DNA of 64,000 nt from Saprospiraceae bacterium (GCA_016710265.1 JADJJL010000006.1:558001-622000); one strand, 5' to 3'; numbered from the stretch's first letter, positions 44,281 to 54,063 are shown. Translations and numbers: made by a program. Notes: generated by a model not told the origin, from the letters alone.

Positions 44281-44499
44281 TTGTATATACCAACATATTT
44301 TTATATAAAGTACAAATTTGAATTGTTTAAGGAATCAATTGATCGGTCTGTCATTTCGCAAGAAAGTGAATGGTATCAATCAGTTTTCAAAAGAGTTTCA
44401 TTTGATGCTTCAGCATTAGATAATTTAAAATGGGCTTTTACCATGTTGGCTCCATTACTTTCTAGCTTTTTGCCAGAAGCTGCGCAATTATTTAAATAG
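44281..44499 (+). CDS. Possible gene fragment of unknown origin
   Basis: 72 codons beginning with TTG. The C-terminal half (SEWYQSVFKRVSFDASALDNLKWAFTMLAPLLSSFLPEAAQLFK) looks protein-like with a hydrophobic end; the first residues are low complexity. It follows the IS110 remnant and precedes the patatin gene by 177 bp. It may be the tail of a gene cut by the insertion. Low confidence. Confidence 0.3.
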   Translation: MYIPTYFYIKYKFELFKESIDRSVISQESEWYQSVFKRVSFDASALDNLKWAFTMLAPLLSSFLPEAAQLFK

Positions 44500-44676
44500 A
44501 TTTTAATTTACAAAGTCACTTAATTTTAGTAGAATGTAATTAGAATATTATTATCAAGTTCCTTTATATAAATTATATTTATTATTAAATAAATGATTAA
44601 TAATTGTTTATAGAAATTCCCTAAGTTAAATTTAATAAATTTAGTATAATATTAAAACAAAATCATTATTGAAGTC

Positions 44677-47280
44677 ATGAAAAAATTAAGAGTTTGTCTT
44701 TCAATGGGAGGAGGTGTCTCTTTAGGAGCATTTTCCGGCGCTGCTTTAACTGAAGCATTGAAATTGCTTGTATTGTACGGTCGTGATAGAATGGGAAATC
44801 CATATGATAAAATTGAATTAGATGGAATGAGTGGAGCCAGTGCAGGGTCTGTATCATTGGCAATTATGATGAGATGTTTGATTGATTACAAATCTGTAAT
44901 AAATAAAAGTTATTTTTTAGAGTTTTTGGAAGTTGAAGAAAATGTAGTAATAACAACTCTTGAGAAAAGGATTGAAAAATTGTATACCTCAAATGCATTA
45001 GAAGACAAAAATAGAGAAATAATGCTAGCGTTAGAGGTTACTCAAATTATGCAAGAAATTATCTGGGTTAGGAGTATTGATACCGATCAATTATTTAAAG
45101 AATCAGAATTTGATCCAATGCAGCCATTTGGTTTGCTAAATCGAGCTGCAATTTTAAATTTGGTAAGGAAGTTTATTTTGGAAGATGTCGATAAAATTGA
45201 TATTAACAATAGGCAGCTTCTCGGAGATCGCACTTTAATGGCTTTTTCAATGGCCAATATGTCGCCAATGGCTTACGGAGAAAAAGGTTCAAATTTGGAT
45301 GAAAAAATACCCGAATTAGTAAAAACATTTCAAACTGCTACTAATATCAGTAATCACAATGAATTAAGAGTCTTCAATTTTTTGTTTTCCGATTTTAGGG
45401 AGAGCAGGACTGATACTAGATATTTAACTATTGTTTCTCAAAAAGATGCAATCACCATTAATAATGCTTTATCACTATATTTGAACGAAACATGGGCCAT
45501 TATCGCAGCTTCTGCTATAGCAAGTGGAGCATTCCCAATTGGTTTTGCACCTGTAGTGTTGGAAAGGTACAAACATGAGTACTCTAAGAAGGAATGGAAT
45601 CCTAAGAATTTGACAATTGATAGATTGAATTATGCATACATAGATGGAGGTACATTTAACAATGAACCTATTAAGGAAGCATTTAAAATGGGACATTACA
45701 ATGATTTTGAAACGGATGAGAGTAATGATCGCTTAGTATTGTTTGTAGATCCAGCTGTTCCAGATGCGGTAAGTGTCCAACAATTGAAATCTTTGGATCC
45801 TTTATCAGATATTAAACATAATGAACGAAAAGATGCACTTTGTAACCATTTCAAATAGGAAAGTGGTAAAGCAATCGCAAGTATTTCAGATCTTGTCAGT
45901 ATGGTACATGGACAAAGTAAAATTAATGAAGAAGCTAAAGTAGCTAAATTTTATACAGATGTACTTTTTAAAAATGAATTAATAAAATACTTAGAGCAAA
46001 TAGCTGATATAGATATTAAATTATTATTTAAATCCGAGTTATTATCTTCCACATTTGTGTTATTGGGAGAAATATTAACCGATAGACATATTTCAATCGG
46101 AACTAGAAATGTTCCAGAGTATATTTGGTCTGAATATAAACGACAATGCAATAAACCTGAGGAATCAACTTGCATGGGTAAAGAGAATTTTATAAAACTG
46201 TATAAAACAATTCAAGATGGCATACTTACAAAACTTGAAGACAGAATAATTGATGAGTTATTAGTTGATTGTTCAAAAGAAGATAAAGTAAAATTAGCCA
46301 CCAGTTTTCTGAGTACAATTGTTAAGGCTGCAATAAATTATACAGGAAAAAGTGAGCATGCAGAAAGAGCAGGAATCTTTCCAGTCATTCAGGAGGGAGA
46401 AACTTTTAGAATTGAAAATCTTCCTGGTTCTGACTTTGCTGCTTTTGGTGGTTTTGCAAGCTATCATGCGAGGAAAGCCTGCTTTGAGAAGGCAAAAGTA
46501 GATGCAGTATTATGTTTATCCCAAGATCATTTCAGGAAGTATCATTACAAGAACATGCTTAAATATATTGATGAATTCTATATGTCTTATGTTGATAGCT
46601 CTCAAGTTGCTTCATTGTTAAAGAACCATAAGATGTCTTATGTAAAAGCTAAAAATGAATTCTCACAAAATTATGAGGATAATATTTTATCCAAACTTCG
46701 AAAACCATTTATTGATAGAATTCATAAATTGTTTAATGATGCAATAAGCATTTGGCTAAAAATCATAGCTGCAGGTGCACTTATTTTCAAAAGTAAAGAA
46801 ATATTTATTAATCGCTTACCTGAAATAAAATTCTCTGATGCCATTTCCAAATCATCAAATATTGCAGTTAAATTTCGCTATAAAGATTTATCCAATAAGA
46901 TAACATTGAAAGTTAATGATGTGTTAGTTGTTACTGCCTACCATGACAAGTACAATTACTTTAAGTTATATTTAGCACAAAGCGAACCTATATTGGATAT
47001 GAATGATTCTGATATTTTGGATAAATGTTATTTGTCGACTTTGGCTAAAAGACCAAATGATTATATTCCAGAGGGTGTAGTTAATAGTATTCAGATTGGA
47101 AATTCAAATGTGTTATTACTTGATAATTTGAATTTTCTACAAAATGATATAGAAAAGTTAGTATTTGGTATTAACCCTGTTGTTGAAGTTGAAATTGATT
47201 CTTCTAATAATATTTCTTTATCAAAAATTGCAGATCTCTCTATTTCTTTACATAAAGAAATATTAGACTATAAAATGTAA
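44677..47280 (+). pseudogene. Large patatin-like phospholipase gene split by an in-frame amber codon
   Basis: One frame of 868 codons interrupted only by TAG at 45856-45858; both sides are in the same phase and stop-free. Part 1 (44677-45858, 393 residues) has the complete patatin catalytic set: oxyanion loop SMGGGVSLGAFSG (9-21), nucleophile Ser55 in GASAG, and the Asp323-Gly-Gly motif. Part 2 (next ATG 45901) holds the C-terminal half, including LPGSDFAAFGGFASYHARKACFEKAK, as in large bacterial patatins. Lipid acyl hydrolase of unknown substrate. The truncated part 1 could still be active; a point mutation or error is the simplest cause. Confidence 0.85.
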
Positions 47281-47584
47281 TAATCTAAGCTTCAAAATTA
47301 TTATAACAAAAGGAAACCTAGAAAGTATAAATATGTCCGACATATCACTCTGGCAAAATTTCTACCCTAACCGAAATAGCAGTCTCGGTAAGGTTCAGTT
47401 GACTGTGAGGTCAGAGGACTTTAAGTGAATTTCATGACAATCTACTGCATAATTTATGCTTTTTTGTTTCAACATGTTTGCTTTACTTTGTGTTTTGAAA
47501 GAATTGTTACTATACACGATTGGTCAATAGAGTGAAAAGTGGAGTATTTAATGTTATTAATCTAAATTTTACAATATTATTTTA
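47281..47584. other. Gap with one tiny open frame
   Basis: 304 bp between the patatin gene and a lipoprotein gene. It holds a 31-codon frame (47333-47428, starting MSDISLWQNF) that cannot be assigned and a weak ACCGA/TCGGT hairpin at about 47370-47393. No promoter is convincing. Confidence 0.4.
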
Positions 47585-48004
47585 ATGATGAAATTGTTAG
47601 AATATCTGTTTAGTACTTTTGTATTCCTTTGGTTCCTAGGATGTTCACCAGAAGATGATGCTCAATGTGTTCATAAAAATGTTTCTTCGTATGGAAATGA
47701 ATGTAGTTTAATTAATACCAACCCAAATTCTAAATATTTCAATCAATATATTGGTTCTGTTAAAGAGATTTCATTTTGGAAAATCCCAATCGATAAAGTC
47801 AAATGTGATTCTATTTTATCTTATTCTGGAATTGTAATTTACAACAATACTGCAGATACGATCAAATGTAGGGTTTTATCTAAAATTTTAATAGATAACA
47901 AGCACTTAGTTTTGTTTACATCAATAAACCCATTGGATTCATTTACAGTTTTTGATTGCATTCCAAATTGTGCTGATCTTAGTAAGATTGAATTTTTAAA
48001 TTGA
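47585..48004 (+). CDS. Predicted lipoprotein of unknown function
   Basis: 139 residues, lipoprotein signal with lipobox Cys20 (FVFLWFLGCSPEDD). The mature part has six cysteines spread through a small beta-rich domain. No family recognised. Next gene on the same strand is also a lipoprotein, 63 bp on. Confidence 0.6.
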   Translation: MMKLLEYLFSTFVFLWFLGCSPEDDAQCVHKNVSSYGNECSLINTNPNSKYFNQYIGSVKEISFWKIPIDKVKCDSILSYSGIVIYNNTADTIKCRVLSKILIDNKHLVLFTSINPLDSFTVFDCIPNCADLSKIEFLN

Positions 48005-48067
48005 TTGTTGTGTTATAAGTTTTAGACTTAATTAAATCCTTGTTCAAATGCTAAATATTTAATAATT

Positions 48068-48544
48068 ATGATAAAGCAATGTTCATTCTTCTTCATCTTA
48101 ATCACATTCTTACAAATGGGATGCAGAAAGGAATGTTTGGATTTAGCAGGTTCAAACTACCTTGTTTTTGGACATTTTTATTCTGAATGTGAAGGTGAGT
48201 ATTGTGTTGAGATATTTAAACTAGAGAACGGCAAGCTATTTGAAGACACTACAGATGTATACCCCAGCCGAACTACCAGTTACATTGGTGAATATGTACA
48301 GTTGTCTGAGCAAAAATATTTTGATACTAAAGATCTGTTTAATGATTTTCCCCAAGAATTATTGGATGAAAAGAGCATTGTCATCGGGAAACCTGACATA
48401 AGTGATTTGGGTGGAATCTATATCGAATACAATTGTAACGGAAAATCACAATTTTGGTTGATAGACCAAGTGGATCAGAATGTGCCAACAAAGTATCATG
48501 TATTTATAGACAAAATCAATGAGAAGATATGGCATTTGCAATAG
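48068..48544 (+). CDS. Predicted lipoprotein of unknown function
   Basis: 158 residues, lipobox Cys19 (ITFLQMGCRKE). The mature domain includes YLVFGHFYSECEGEYCVEIFKLENGKLFEDTTDVYP and FWLIDQVDQNVPTKYHVFIDKINEKI. I recall similar small lipoproteins in Saprospiraceae but know no function. Confidence 0.65.
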   Translation: MIKQCSFFFILITFLQMGCRKECLDLAGSNYLVFGHFYSECEGEYCVEIFKLENGKLFEDTTDVYPSRTTSYIGEYVQLSEQKYFDTKDLFNDFPQELLDEKSIVIGKPDISDLGGIYIEYNCNGKSQFWLIDQVDQNVPTKYHVFIDKINEKIWHLQ

Positions 48545-48606
48545 GGCTTTGACTAATATTTAAGCATGGTTTATTTCAAAGTAGTCAATATTTTAATTTC
48601 TAGAGG

Positions 48607-48614
48607 TATCTTTG
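48607..48614 (+). promoter_or_regulatory. Promoter -7 box TATCTTTG
   Basis: Matches TAnnTTTG exactly and lies 18 bp before the ATG of the antitoxin-like gene at 48633. No strong -33 TTG element is seen. Confidence 0.5.
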
Positions 48615-48632
48615 CATTAAATACGGTATCAT

Positions 48633-48848
48633 ATGACTGTTAAAGAGAAAATTTTAAGAGAAATTCATGTCATGGACAATGAAGAGTTGTTAAATGATGT
48701 TTACACATTGATCCTTGATTTAAAGGGGTTGAACGAAATCCTTGTTTTAAATGATGAGCAAGAAGTTCTTGTCCGGAAAGCTCAGGAAGAATATAGAGTA
48801 GGGGAGACACATAAACATGAGGATTTATTTAAAAATCTACTAGGATAA
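48633..48848 (+). CDS. Antitoxin-like small protein (addiction-module component)
   Basis: 71 residues, helical. The layout KEKILREIHVMDNEELLNDVYTLILDLKG followed by LNDEQEVLVRKAQEEYRVGETHKHEDLFKNLLG resembles Bacteroidota antitoxins that pair with RelE/ParE toxins (family impression). No toxin gene follows; the next frame is a MazE-like protein. It may be an orphan antitoxin. Confidence 0.55.
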   Translation: MTVKEKILREIHVMDNEELLNDVYTLILDLKGLNEILVLNDEQEVLVRKAQEEYRVGETHKHEDLFKNLLG

Positions 48849-48858
48849 ATAAAATCGT

Positions 48859-49125
48859 TTGATATCTATTAAAGTTAAACTTGTGAATATCGGCAATTTA
48901 AAAAGAATTTGTTTAAGTAAATCGAGTTTAAAAAAGTATAGCATTACAGACAAAGTAGAACTCGTGTTAGAGCACGATTATATTGCCATAAAATATACCA
49001 CTGAACCTAGAAAAAATTGTGAGGAAGCATTTTTAGAAATGCGAAAGGATGGCGATGACAATATGTTAATTGGCAGTATTTTGGAAGCAGAGAATATGGA
49101 TAAGAAATGGGTTCACTTAATGTAA
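48859..49125 (+). CDS. AbrB/MazE-family antitoxin-like protein
   Basis: 88 residues from a TTG start; the core KVKLVNIGNLKRICLSKSSLKKYSITDKVELVLEHDYIAIKY is a SpoVT/AbrB swapped-hairpin fold, and EPRKNCEEAFLEMRKDGDDNMLI is the toxin-wrapping tail typical of MazE-type antitoxins in this phylum. The usual glycine-asparagine-serine turn (IGNS) is IGNL here. A MazF/PemK partner would be expected next but is absent. The non-ATG start and missing partner suggest decay. Confidence 0.7.
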   Translation: MISIKVKLVNIGNLKRICLSKSSLKKYSITDKVELVLEHDYIAIKYTTEPRKNCEEAFLEMRKDGDDNMLIGSILEAENMDKKWVHLM

Positions 49126-49187
49126 ATATACTTTTATTTTAAATCTAAATTTACCCCTAATAACCAAAATATTTGTATCTTAGCAAT

Positions 49188-49429
49188 ATGAAAAGGATCA
49201 TTATCGACTTTCCAGATAATTTTAATATTTCTGATTTAGAAGCTGTTACAGCGATGGCAGCCCAATTGTATGAAATGGGAAAGCTTTCAATTGACAAGCT
49301 GCCGAGCTTGCTGGCTACGAAAAGAGAGAATTTATAGAAATTTTAGGGGCGTTCGGAGTATCCATTTTCAATTATACTTTAGACGAGATTGACAACGATT
49401 TTAGAAATGCAGACATTAGTCATTTCTGA
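49188..49429 (+). pseudogene. UPF0175 antitoxin gene, frameshifted
   Basis: Starts MKRIIIDFPDNFNISDLEAVTAMAAQLYEMGKLSID, then the frame breaks at gacaagctgcc (about 49300). Restoring one G gives KAAELAGYEKREFIEILGAFGVSIFNYTLDEIDNDF to a stop at 49427-49429, the normal UPF0175 C-terminus (about 80 residues). A TATCTTAG box 7 bp before the ATG suggests a nearly leaderless transcript. Confidence 0.8.
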
Positions 49430-49517
49430 TACAACTTGTCTGGTTGTACTTGAGAAAATAGGGCAACTTGAAATTATTAAGGAACTATATGAAGAAATTG
49501 CAGTTACGACTTTTTAA
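49407..49517 (+). pseudogene. DUF3368 PIN-like toxin, truncated after 36 residues
   Basis: Begins inside the end of the UPF0175 gene, as in intact modules: MQTLVISDTTCLVVLEKIGQLEIIKELYEEIAVTTF, then stop. The start matches the N-terminus of DUF3368/VapC-like toxins (first acidic residue in ISDTTCL), which are normally about 160 residues. No further part of the domain was found downstream. A degraded toxin. Confidence 0.75.
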
Positions 49518-49525
49518 TATTGAAA

Positions 49526-49555
49526 ATTGCTGAATTACAAATTTTTGTAAATTTG
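49526..49555 (+). promoter_or_regulatory. Promoter upstream of peroxiredoxin
   Basis: ATTG (49526-49529) and TAAATTTG (49548-49555) are spaced as expected for the Bacteroidota -33/-7 pair, 35 bp before the ATG at 49591. Confidence 0.55.
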
Positions 49556-49590
49556 TAGTTCAATTAAATAAGATCTAAAATTAATAAATC

Positions 49591-50253
49591 ATGTCCTTAA
49601 GATTAAACGAAACAGTGCCGGATTTCAGCGCAGAAACAACCCATGGAAGCATACATTTTCACGAATGGCTTGGAGACAGTTGGGGAATCATATTCTCGCA
49701 TCCCAAAGATTTTACGCCTGTTTGTACGACAGAACTTGGTTCGATGGCAAAACTTGAACCTGAATTTGCAAAAAGGAATTGTAAGATTATTGGATTAAGT
49801 GTGGATCCTGTGGAAAGTCATTTAAGATGGGAAAAGGATATAGAGGAGACCCAAGGCTGTGCGGTTAATTATCCCATGATAGGGGATCCCACTCTCAGCA
49901 TCGCAAAATTATTTGACATGCTGCCTGCGGAAGAAGTAGGTACATCAGATGGTAGAACTGCAGCGACAAACCAAACTGTACGTTCTATTTTTGTAATCGG
50001 CCCTGATAAGAAAATTAAATTGATGTTGACTTACCCAATGACCACCGGCCGAAATTTTCATGAGATCCTGCGGGTTCTTGATTCAATGCAATTGACCAGT
50101 ACTTATAAGGTGGCCACTCCAGCCAACTGGCAGGATGGTGATGATGTGATTATTGTTTCATCCGTCTCAGATGAGGAAGCCAAGGAAAAATATCCGGAAG
50201 GCTGGAAAACCATCAAACCTTATCTGCGCTTTGTGTCACAACCGGGGAAGTAA
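49591..50253 (+). CDS. Peroxiredoxin, Prx6 (1-Cys) subfamily
   Basis: 220 residues. Peroxidatic Cys in SHPKDFTPVCTTELGSM, and RNFHEILRVLDSMQLTSTYKVATPANWQDGDDVII as in Prx6 proteins. No C-terminal Cys pair, unlike the 33904 enzyme. Monocistronic with its own promoter. Detoxifies hydroperoxides in the cytosol. Confidence 0.94.
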   Translation: MSLRLNETVPDFSAETTHGSIHFHEWLGDSWGIIFSHPKDFTPVCTTELGSMAKLEPEFAKRNCKIIGLSVDPVESHLRWEKDIEETQGCAVNYPMIGDPTLSIAKLFDMLPAEEVGTSDGRTAATNQTVRSIFVIGPDKKIKLMLTYPMTTGRNFHEILRVLDSMQLTSTYKVATPANWQDGDDVIIVSSVSDEEAKEKYPEGWKTIKPYLRFVSQPGK

Positions 50254-51234
50254 TACAATTTGAAAATTTGAAAATGTGAATATGCAGAAATAGGAATTAA
50301 GTGGAGATGACACCACAGACGTAAGATTAATCTGCCGAGCTGGTTATCAGCTCGGTTCCGTCGCTAACTTGCCTAGTTCGGCAAGTTTACTTCGTAACGC
50401 TTCTTCATCTCCGATATTTAAAAGAGTCTTTCTAAACTAATGGCCAAGAATTCAATTTGAAAATGTGAAAATTTGAAAATGCGAAAATGAAGAATGAATG
50501 ATTGACAATTTATCTACGATATGTAAAAGAGCCTTTGTAAACCAGCGGCCAAGAATTCAATTTTAAAATGTAAAAATGAAGTTGACTTCTTAATCCCTTA
50601 TTTATAATAAACAAATTATTAAGTTAAACGAAAATCTGGAATTAGGTTCCGGCTTAGGGCTTTCCAGCTCGGGACCCATCCACTGAATGCCGCGCCTGTG
50701 CTAAAAACTGTCTGAGCACCGAAGGTGTGAGTTTTTTTAGCACAGCGGCAGAAGTGGTGATGGGTGAGCGAACGCCCAGCCGGTGGCTTTTCTTTGCTTC
50801 TCGTTTACACGCTCCTTCACTTAGAGTGCTGTCGCACTCTACCAAGCTTTTAGCTTGGATCGTTCAGTCGTCTTTTGGCCACGCAAAAGAAAGTAAGAAT
50901 TAAATAGCTGAGAGTCTATTCATGACTTGCTTACAGTCGGGCTGCATGTCCCACGCCAACTGCGTTGGGTGCACGGCCAGCTTGCTTGGCGGGGTTATCA
51001 GCCCGATTCAGCCATTAATTGATTTATTATTCGCCGAGCTGGTTATCAGCTCGGTTCAGTTGCTAACTTGCCTAGTTTGGCAAGTTTACTTCGTTACGCT
51101 CCTTCATGCATCATGTCTTCACTATTTTGGCGAAAAAAAGTAGGATAAAAGAAGGAGAAATATTTCTGGAATAGGAAACATTAATAATTGGAAGCATTTA
51201 ATACTATCTTTATTTTTTTTACAATATAAATTTA
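50254..51234. repeat. Repeat-rich intergenic region with hairpin-chain modules
   Basis: About 980 bp with no credible gene. It holds gaaaatttg heptamer runs; two solo lead-ins of the hairpin element (gagtctttctaaac at 50424 and gagcctttgtaaacc at 50529); two copies of a double hairpin GCCGAGCT..AGCTCGG plus CTTGCC..GGCAAG with tail TTTACTTCG (50335-50410 and 51032-51105); a module inverted relative to 27.6 kb (50670-50790); hairpins AGAGTGC..GCACTCT and CAAGCT..AGCTTG (50823-50857); a palindromic word shared with 14.05 kb (50949-50975); and a gcgaaaaaaagtagg tail (51131). Confidence 0.75.
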
Positions 51235-51806
51235 ATGGAAGTAGAAGTCTTTTATCCAAAAACCCTTGCTGCATGGAGAAACTGGTTGAAAAAAAATCAT
51301 CTCACCAAACAATCTGTTTGGCTTGTCTTCTATCGCAAAGCATCTGATAAAAAATCAATCAGCTGGAGTGAGGCTGTTGATGTTGCACTTTGTTATGGTT
51401 GGATCGATAGTAAGAGGATTAAGATAGATGAAGAAATTTCGCATCAATTTTTCAGCAAGCGTAAAGCCAACAGTAACTGGTCAAAAATCAACAAAGAGAA
51501 AGTTCAAAAACTTACAGAACTTGGACTTATGGCAGAAGCCGGTTTTATTTGCGTTGAACTAGCTAAAAAAATGGTTCGTGGACCCGCTTAGATGAAGTAG
51601 AAGAGCTTCGTATTCCGTTAGACCTTGAGAATGAATTTAGAACCCATCCGCCTGCAAGGGAATTCTTTATAAATTTGAGCAAATCAGATAAAAAAATTAT
51701 ACTGTCATGGCTTGTGCTTGCTAAACGTGCAGAGACCAGACAAAAAAGGATCTCTGAGGTCATAGAGTTTGCAAACAGGCAACAAAAGCCTAGGCATATG
51801 CAATAA
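51235..51806 (+). pseudogene. YdeI/OmdA-family protein gene, frameshifted
   Basis: The N-terminal part (FYPKTLAAWRNWLKKNHLTKQSVWLVFYRKASDKKSISWSEAVDVALCYGWIDSKR) reads to a stop at 51591. Adding one A to the A7 run at 51568-51574 continues the family sequence (NGSWTRLDEVEELRIPLDLE, FFINLSKSDKKIILSWLVLAKRAETRQKRI) to 51806, giving about 190 residues. Members are called bacteriocin-protection or OmpD-associated proteins; the biochemical role is uncertain. A homopolymer error or a recent mutation. Confidence 0.85.
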
Positions 51807-51992
51807 AAGAAAAAATAGTTCGATTGTAAGTAACACCATATCCAACCAATTGCATCAATTAATACACTAAATCCTATGCTTTACTTTAAGTGAATCCCTT
51901 GATCTAAGTCATTTTATAAATTAACATAGGTCATTTCGCGAAAGAAGTATTATCTTCAAATTTGCATTGGTTAAACTCCAGATATAAAAGAA

Positions 51993-52886
51993 ATGGAATT
52001 TATTGATTATTATAAAATTTTAGAAATACCCAAGACTGCGACTGAAAGCGCAATTAAGACAGCATACCGCAAGCTGGCTAGAAAATATCATCCAGACTTA
52101 AACCCTAACAATAAAGTTTCAGAGAAAAAATTTAAAGAGATAAACGAGGCGAATGAGGTATTGAGTGATCCTGAAAAACGAAAGAAGTACGATGAGTATG
52201 GAAAAGATTGGAAATACGCAGATGAGATAAAAAAGGCTCAGCAACAGCAAACTCAGAGAAATACAAACACACAACAAGAATATGGAGACTTTTCGGGTGA
52301 TTTTTCGGATTTCTTTGAATCAATGTATGGTAATAACAGAAACAGAAGTAGTCAAACAAAATTTAGAGGCCAGGATGTACATGTAGAATTGCATTTAAAC
52401 TTACGAGAGGTCTATAAATCACAACAGCAAACTTTGACAATTAATGGAAAGAGCATTCGGTTAAACTTTCCGGCTGGTATTGAAAATGGTCAAATCATTA
52501 AAATAAACAACCATGGTTCTCCCGGTATAAATGGAGGCCCCAATGGAGACTTGTACATTACTTTTTCAATTAAAAATGATACCAAATTTAAAAGAGAAGG
52601 AAGCAATTTGTATACTACAGTTGATTTAGAGTTATATACTGCCTTGTTAGGGGGAGAAGTATTGATTGATACATTCGATGGACAGGTTAAGCTTAAAGTG
52701 GCCCCAGAAACACAATCTGGTACAAAGATTAAATTAAAAGGCAAAGGCTTTCCTTTATACAAGAAGGAAAATGAATTTGGTGATTTGTTTGTCACTTACC
52801 AAGTAAAATTACCTACATCTCTATCCGATAAAGAAAAAGAGCTAATGTCTGAACTACAAAAAATCAGAAACAATGGAAACAAATAA
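51993..52886 (+). CDS. cbpA: Curved-DNA-binding-type J-domain co-chaperone CbpA
   Basis: 297 residues: N-terminal J domain with HPD (KYHPDLNPNN), Gly/Phe-Gln/Asn-rich linker (about 85-125), then the two DnaJ C-terminal beta domains (QDVHVELHLNLREVYKS, LKLKGKGFPLYKKENEFGDLFVTYQV). No zinc-finger cysteines, so CbpA rather than DnaJ. It stimulates DnaK and can bind DNA. Overlaps the cbpM-like gene by 14 bp. Confidence 0.92.
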   Translation: MEFIDYYKILEIPKTATESAIKTAYRKLARKYHPDLNPNNKVSEKKFKEINEANEVLSDPEKRKKYDEYGKDWKYADEIKKAQQQQTQRNTNTQQEYGDFSGDFSDFFESMYGNNRNRSSQTKFRGQDVHVELHLNLREVYKSQQQTLTINGKSIRLNFPAGIENGQIIKINNHGSPGINGGPNGDLYITFSIKNDTKFKREGSNLYTTVDLELYTALLGGEVLIDTFDGQVKLKVAPETQSGTKIKLKGKGFPLYKKENEFGDLFVTYQVKLPTSLSDKEKELMSELQKIRNNGNK

Positions 52887-53169
52887 GCTGATACTTGTTG
52901 AACAATTTTGCTCAAATTGGAATGTAGAATTTTCTTTCATTAGTTCCTTGAGTGAATATGGATTGATTGAAATAATAGTTCTAGATGATATAAAATATAT
53001 TTCAAATGAACAATTAAAAGACCTTGAAAGAGCTATTCGTTTTCACTATGAGTTAAACATAAACTTTGAAGGAATAGATGTGATTCACAATTTACTCAAA
53101 CAGATCGATGAGTTGCAACAGGAGTTAATTGTTACAAAAAATAAATTGAATTTATTTGAATTGGAGTAA
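52873..53169 (+). CDS. cbpM: CbpM-like chaperone modulator
   Basis: 98 residues with a MerR_2/CbpM layout: short N-terminal sensor, winged-helix-like centre (SLSEYGLIEIIVLDDIKYISNEQLKDLERAIRFHYELNINFEGIDVIHNLL) and C-terminal coiled coil (QIDELQQELIVTKNKLNLFELE). CbpM binds the J domain of CbpA and inhibits it. The 14-bp overlap with cbpA supports the pairing. Confidence 0.85.
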   Translation: METNKLILVEQFCSNWNVEFSFISSLSEYGLIEIIVLDDIKYISNEQLKDLERAIRFHYELNINFEGIDVIHNLLKQIDELQQELIVTKNKLNLFELE

Positions 53170-53208
53170 CAAGATTAGCGTTACTTAAAATTGAAAGAAA
53201 ATCTAAAA

Positions 53209-53231
53209 AAGGGGAAGAAATTCTTCCCCTT
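53209..53231 (+). terminator. Terminator hairpin after cbpA-cbpM
   Basis: Perfect inverted arms AAGGGGAAGAA (53209-53219) and TTCTTCCCCTT (53221-53231), 40 bp after the cbpM stop. A second hairpin TTGTTTTAC/GTAAAACAA (53242-53250, 53255-53263) follows. A-rich on the left and moderately T-rich after, so mostly plus-strand but possibly bidirectional. The rest of the gap to 53520 is plain AT-rich sequence with nothing recognised. Confidence 0.75.
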
Positions 53232-53520
53232 CATCCTGCTTTTGTTTTACGTTGGTAAAACAATTAGGAAAAATTAATTTCCTATACAGGATATTGAAGT
53301 AGCGAATCGAATTTATAATTATATATATAATGAATTTAATTACAATTTTATTGTTACTTTGGAATATTTATTTTAAGCAAAGTCAATTTGTTTAGAGTGA
53401 TTTATCCCTATATCAATTGGATTAAAAATTGAAACTTTACTAGCTTTTTTATATCATTTTGAATTTGAATTCAATTTATTATGTTTCAATAGTTTATCAT
53501 TATAAAAAGTTTATAAAATT

Positions 53521-53976
53521 ATGAACCGTCCATTTTTTCTTTATCCACTAATCCTTCTGCATGCTTTTCTCGGAATTGGAGCATTTGCCGGAGGTGGAAT
53601 GTTGCTTCTTAAGCCTGATGGATCCTTGCTTGGTATGAATCCAGAATGGCTCGAACATTCTCCTTTTAATAATTACCTAATCCCAGGAGTAATACTTTTT
53701 ATATTTTGTGGATTCTTGCCTTTACTTACATTGATTGGTTTGCTTTTGAAACCAAATTGGAGATGGCCAAATGCACTCAATATTTATTCAGACAAACATT
53801 GGGCCTGGGCCTTTTCTTTGTACTCTGGAATTATTGTGATTTCATGGATTACCATTCAACTGATCATGACCCAATATTTTTGGTTGCAACCGGTTATGAT
53901 ATTTACTGGATTGCTGATTATTATTTTTAGTTTAACGCCTCCTGTTATGAAGTATTTTTATATTTCGAATATTTAA
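53521..53976 (+). CDS. Four-helix membrane protein of unknown function
   Basis: 151 residues, four predicted helices (about 8-30, 48-72, 88-110, 115-138). The first loop has FAGGGMLLLKPDGSLLGMNPEWLEHSPFNNYLIPGV, a pattern I associate with conserved but uncharacterised Bacteroidota membrane proteins. Monocistronic. Confidence 0.7.
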   Translation: MNRPFFLYPLILLHAFLGIGAFAGGGMLLLKPDGSLLGMNPEWLEHSPFNNYLIPGVILFIFCGFLPLLTLIGLLLKPNWRWPNALNIYSDKHWAWAFSLYSGIIVISWITIQLIMTQYFWLQPVMIFTGLLIIIFSLTPPVMKYFYISNI

Positions 53977-54063
53977 AATATAATATAAGATAGTACTTTG
54001 AAATAGTAGTTATTAATTTTTACAATTTTTTTAACTTTGTATTTCATTTTAAAATAATACTCC

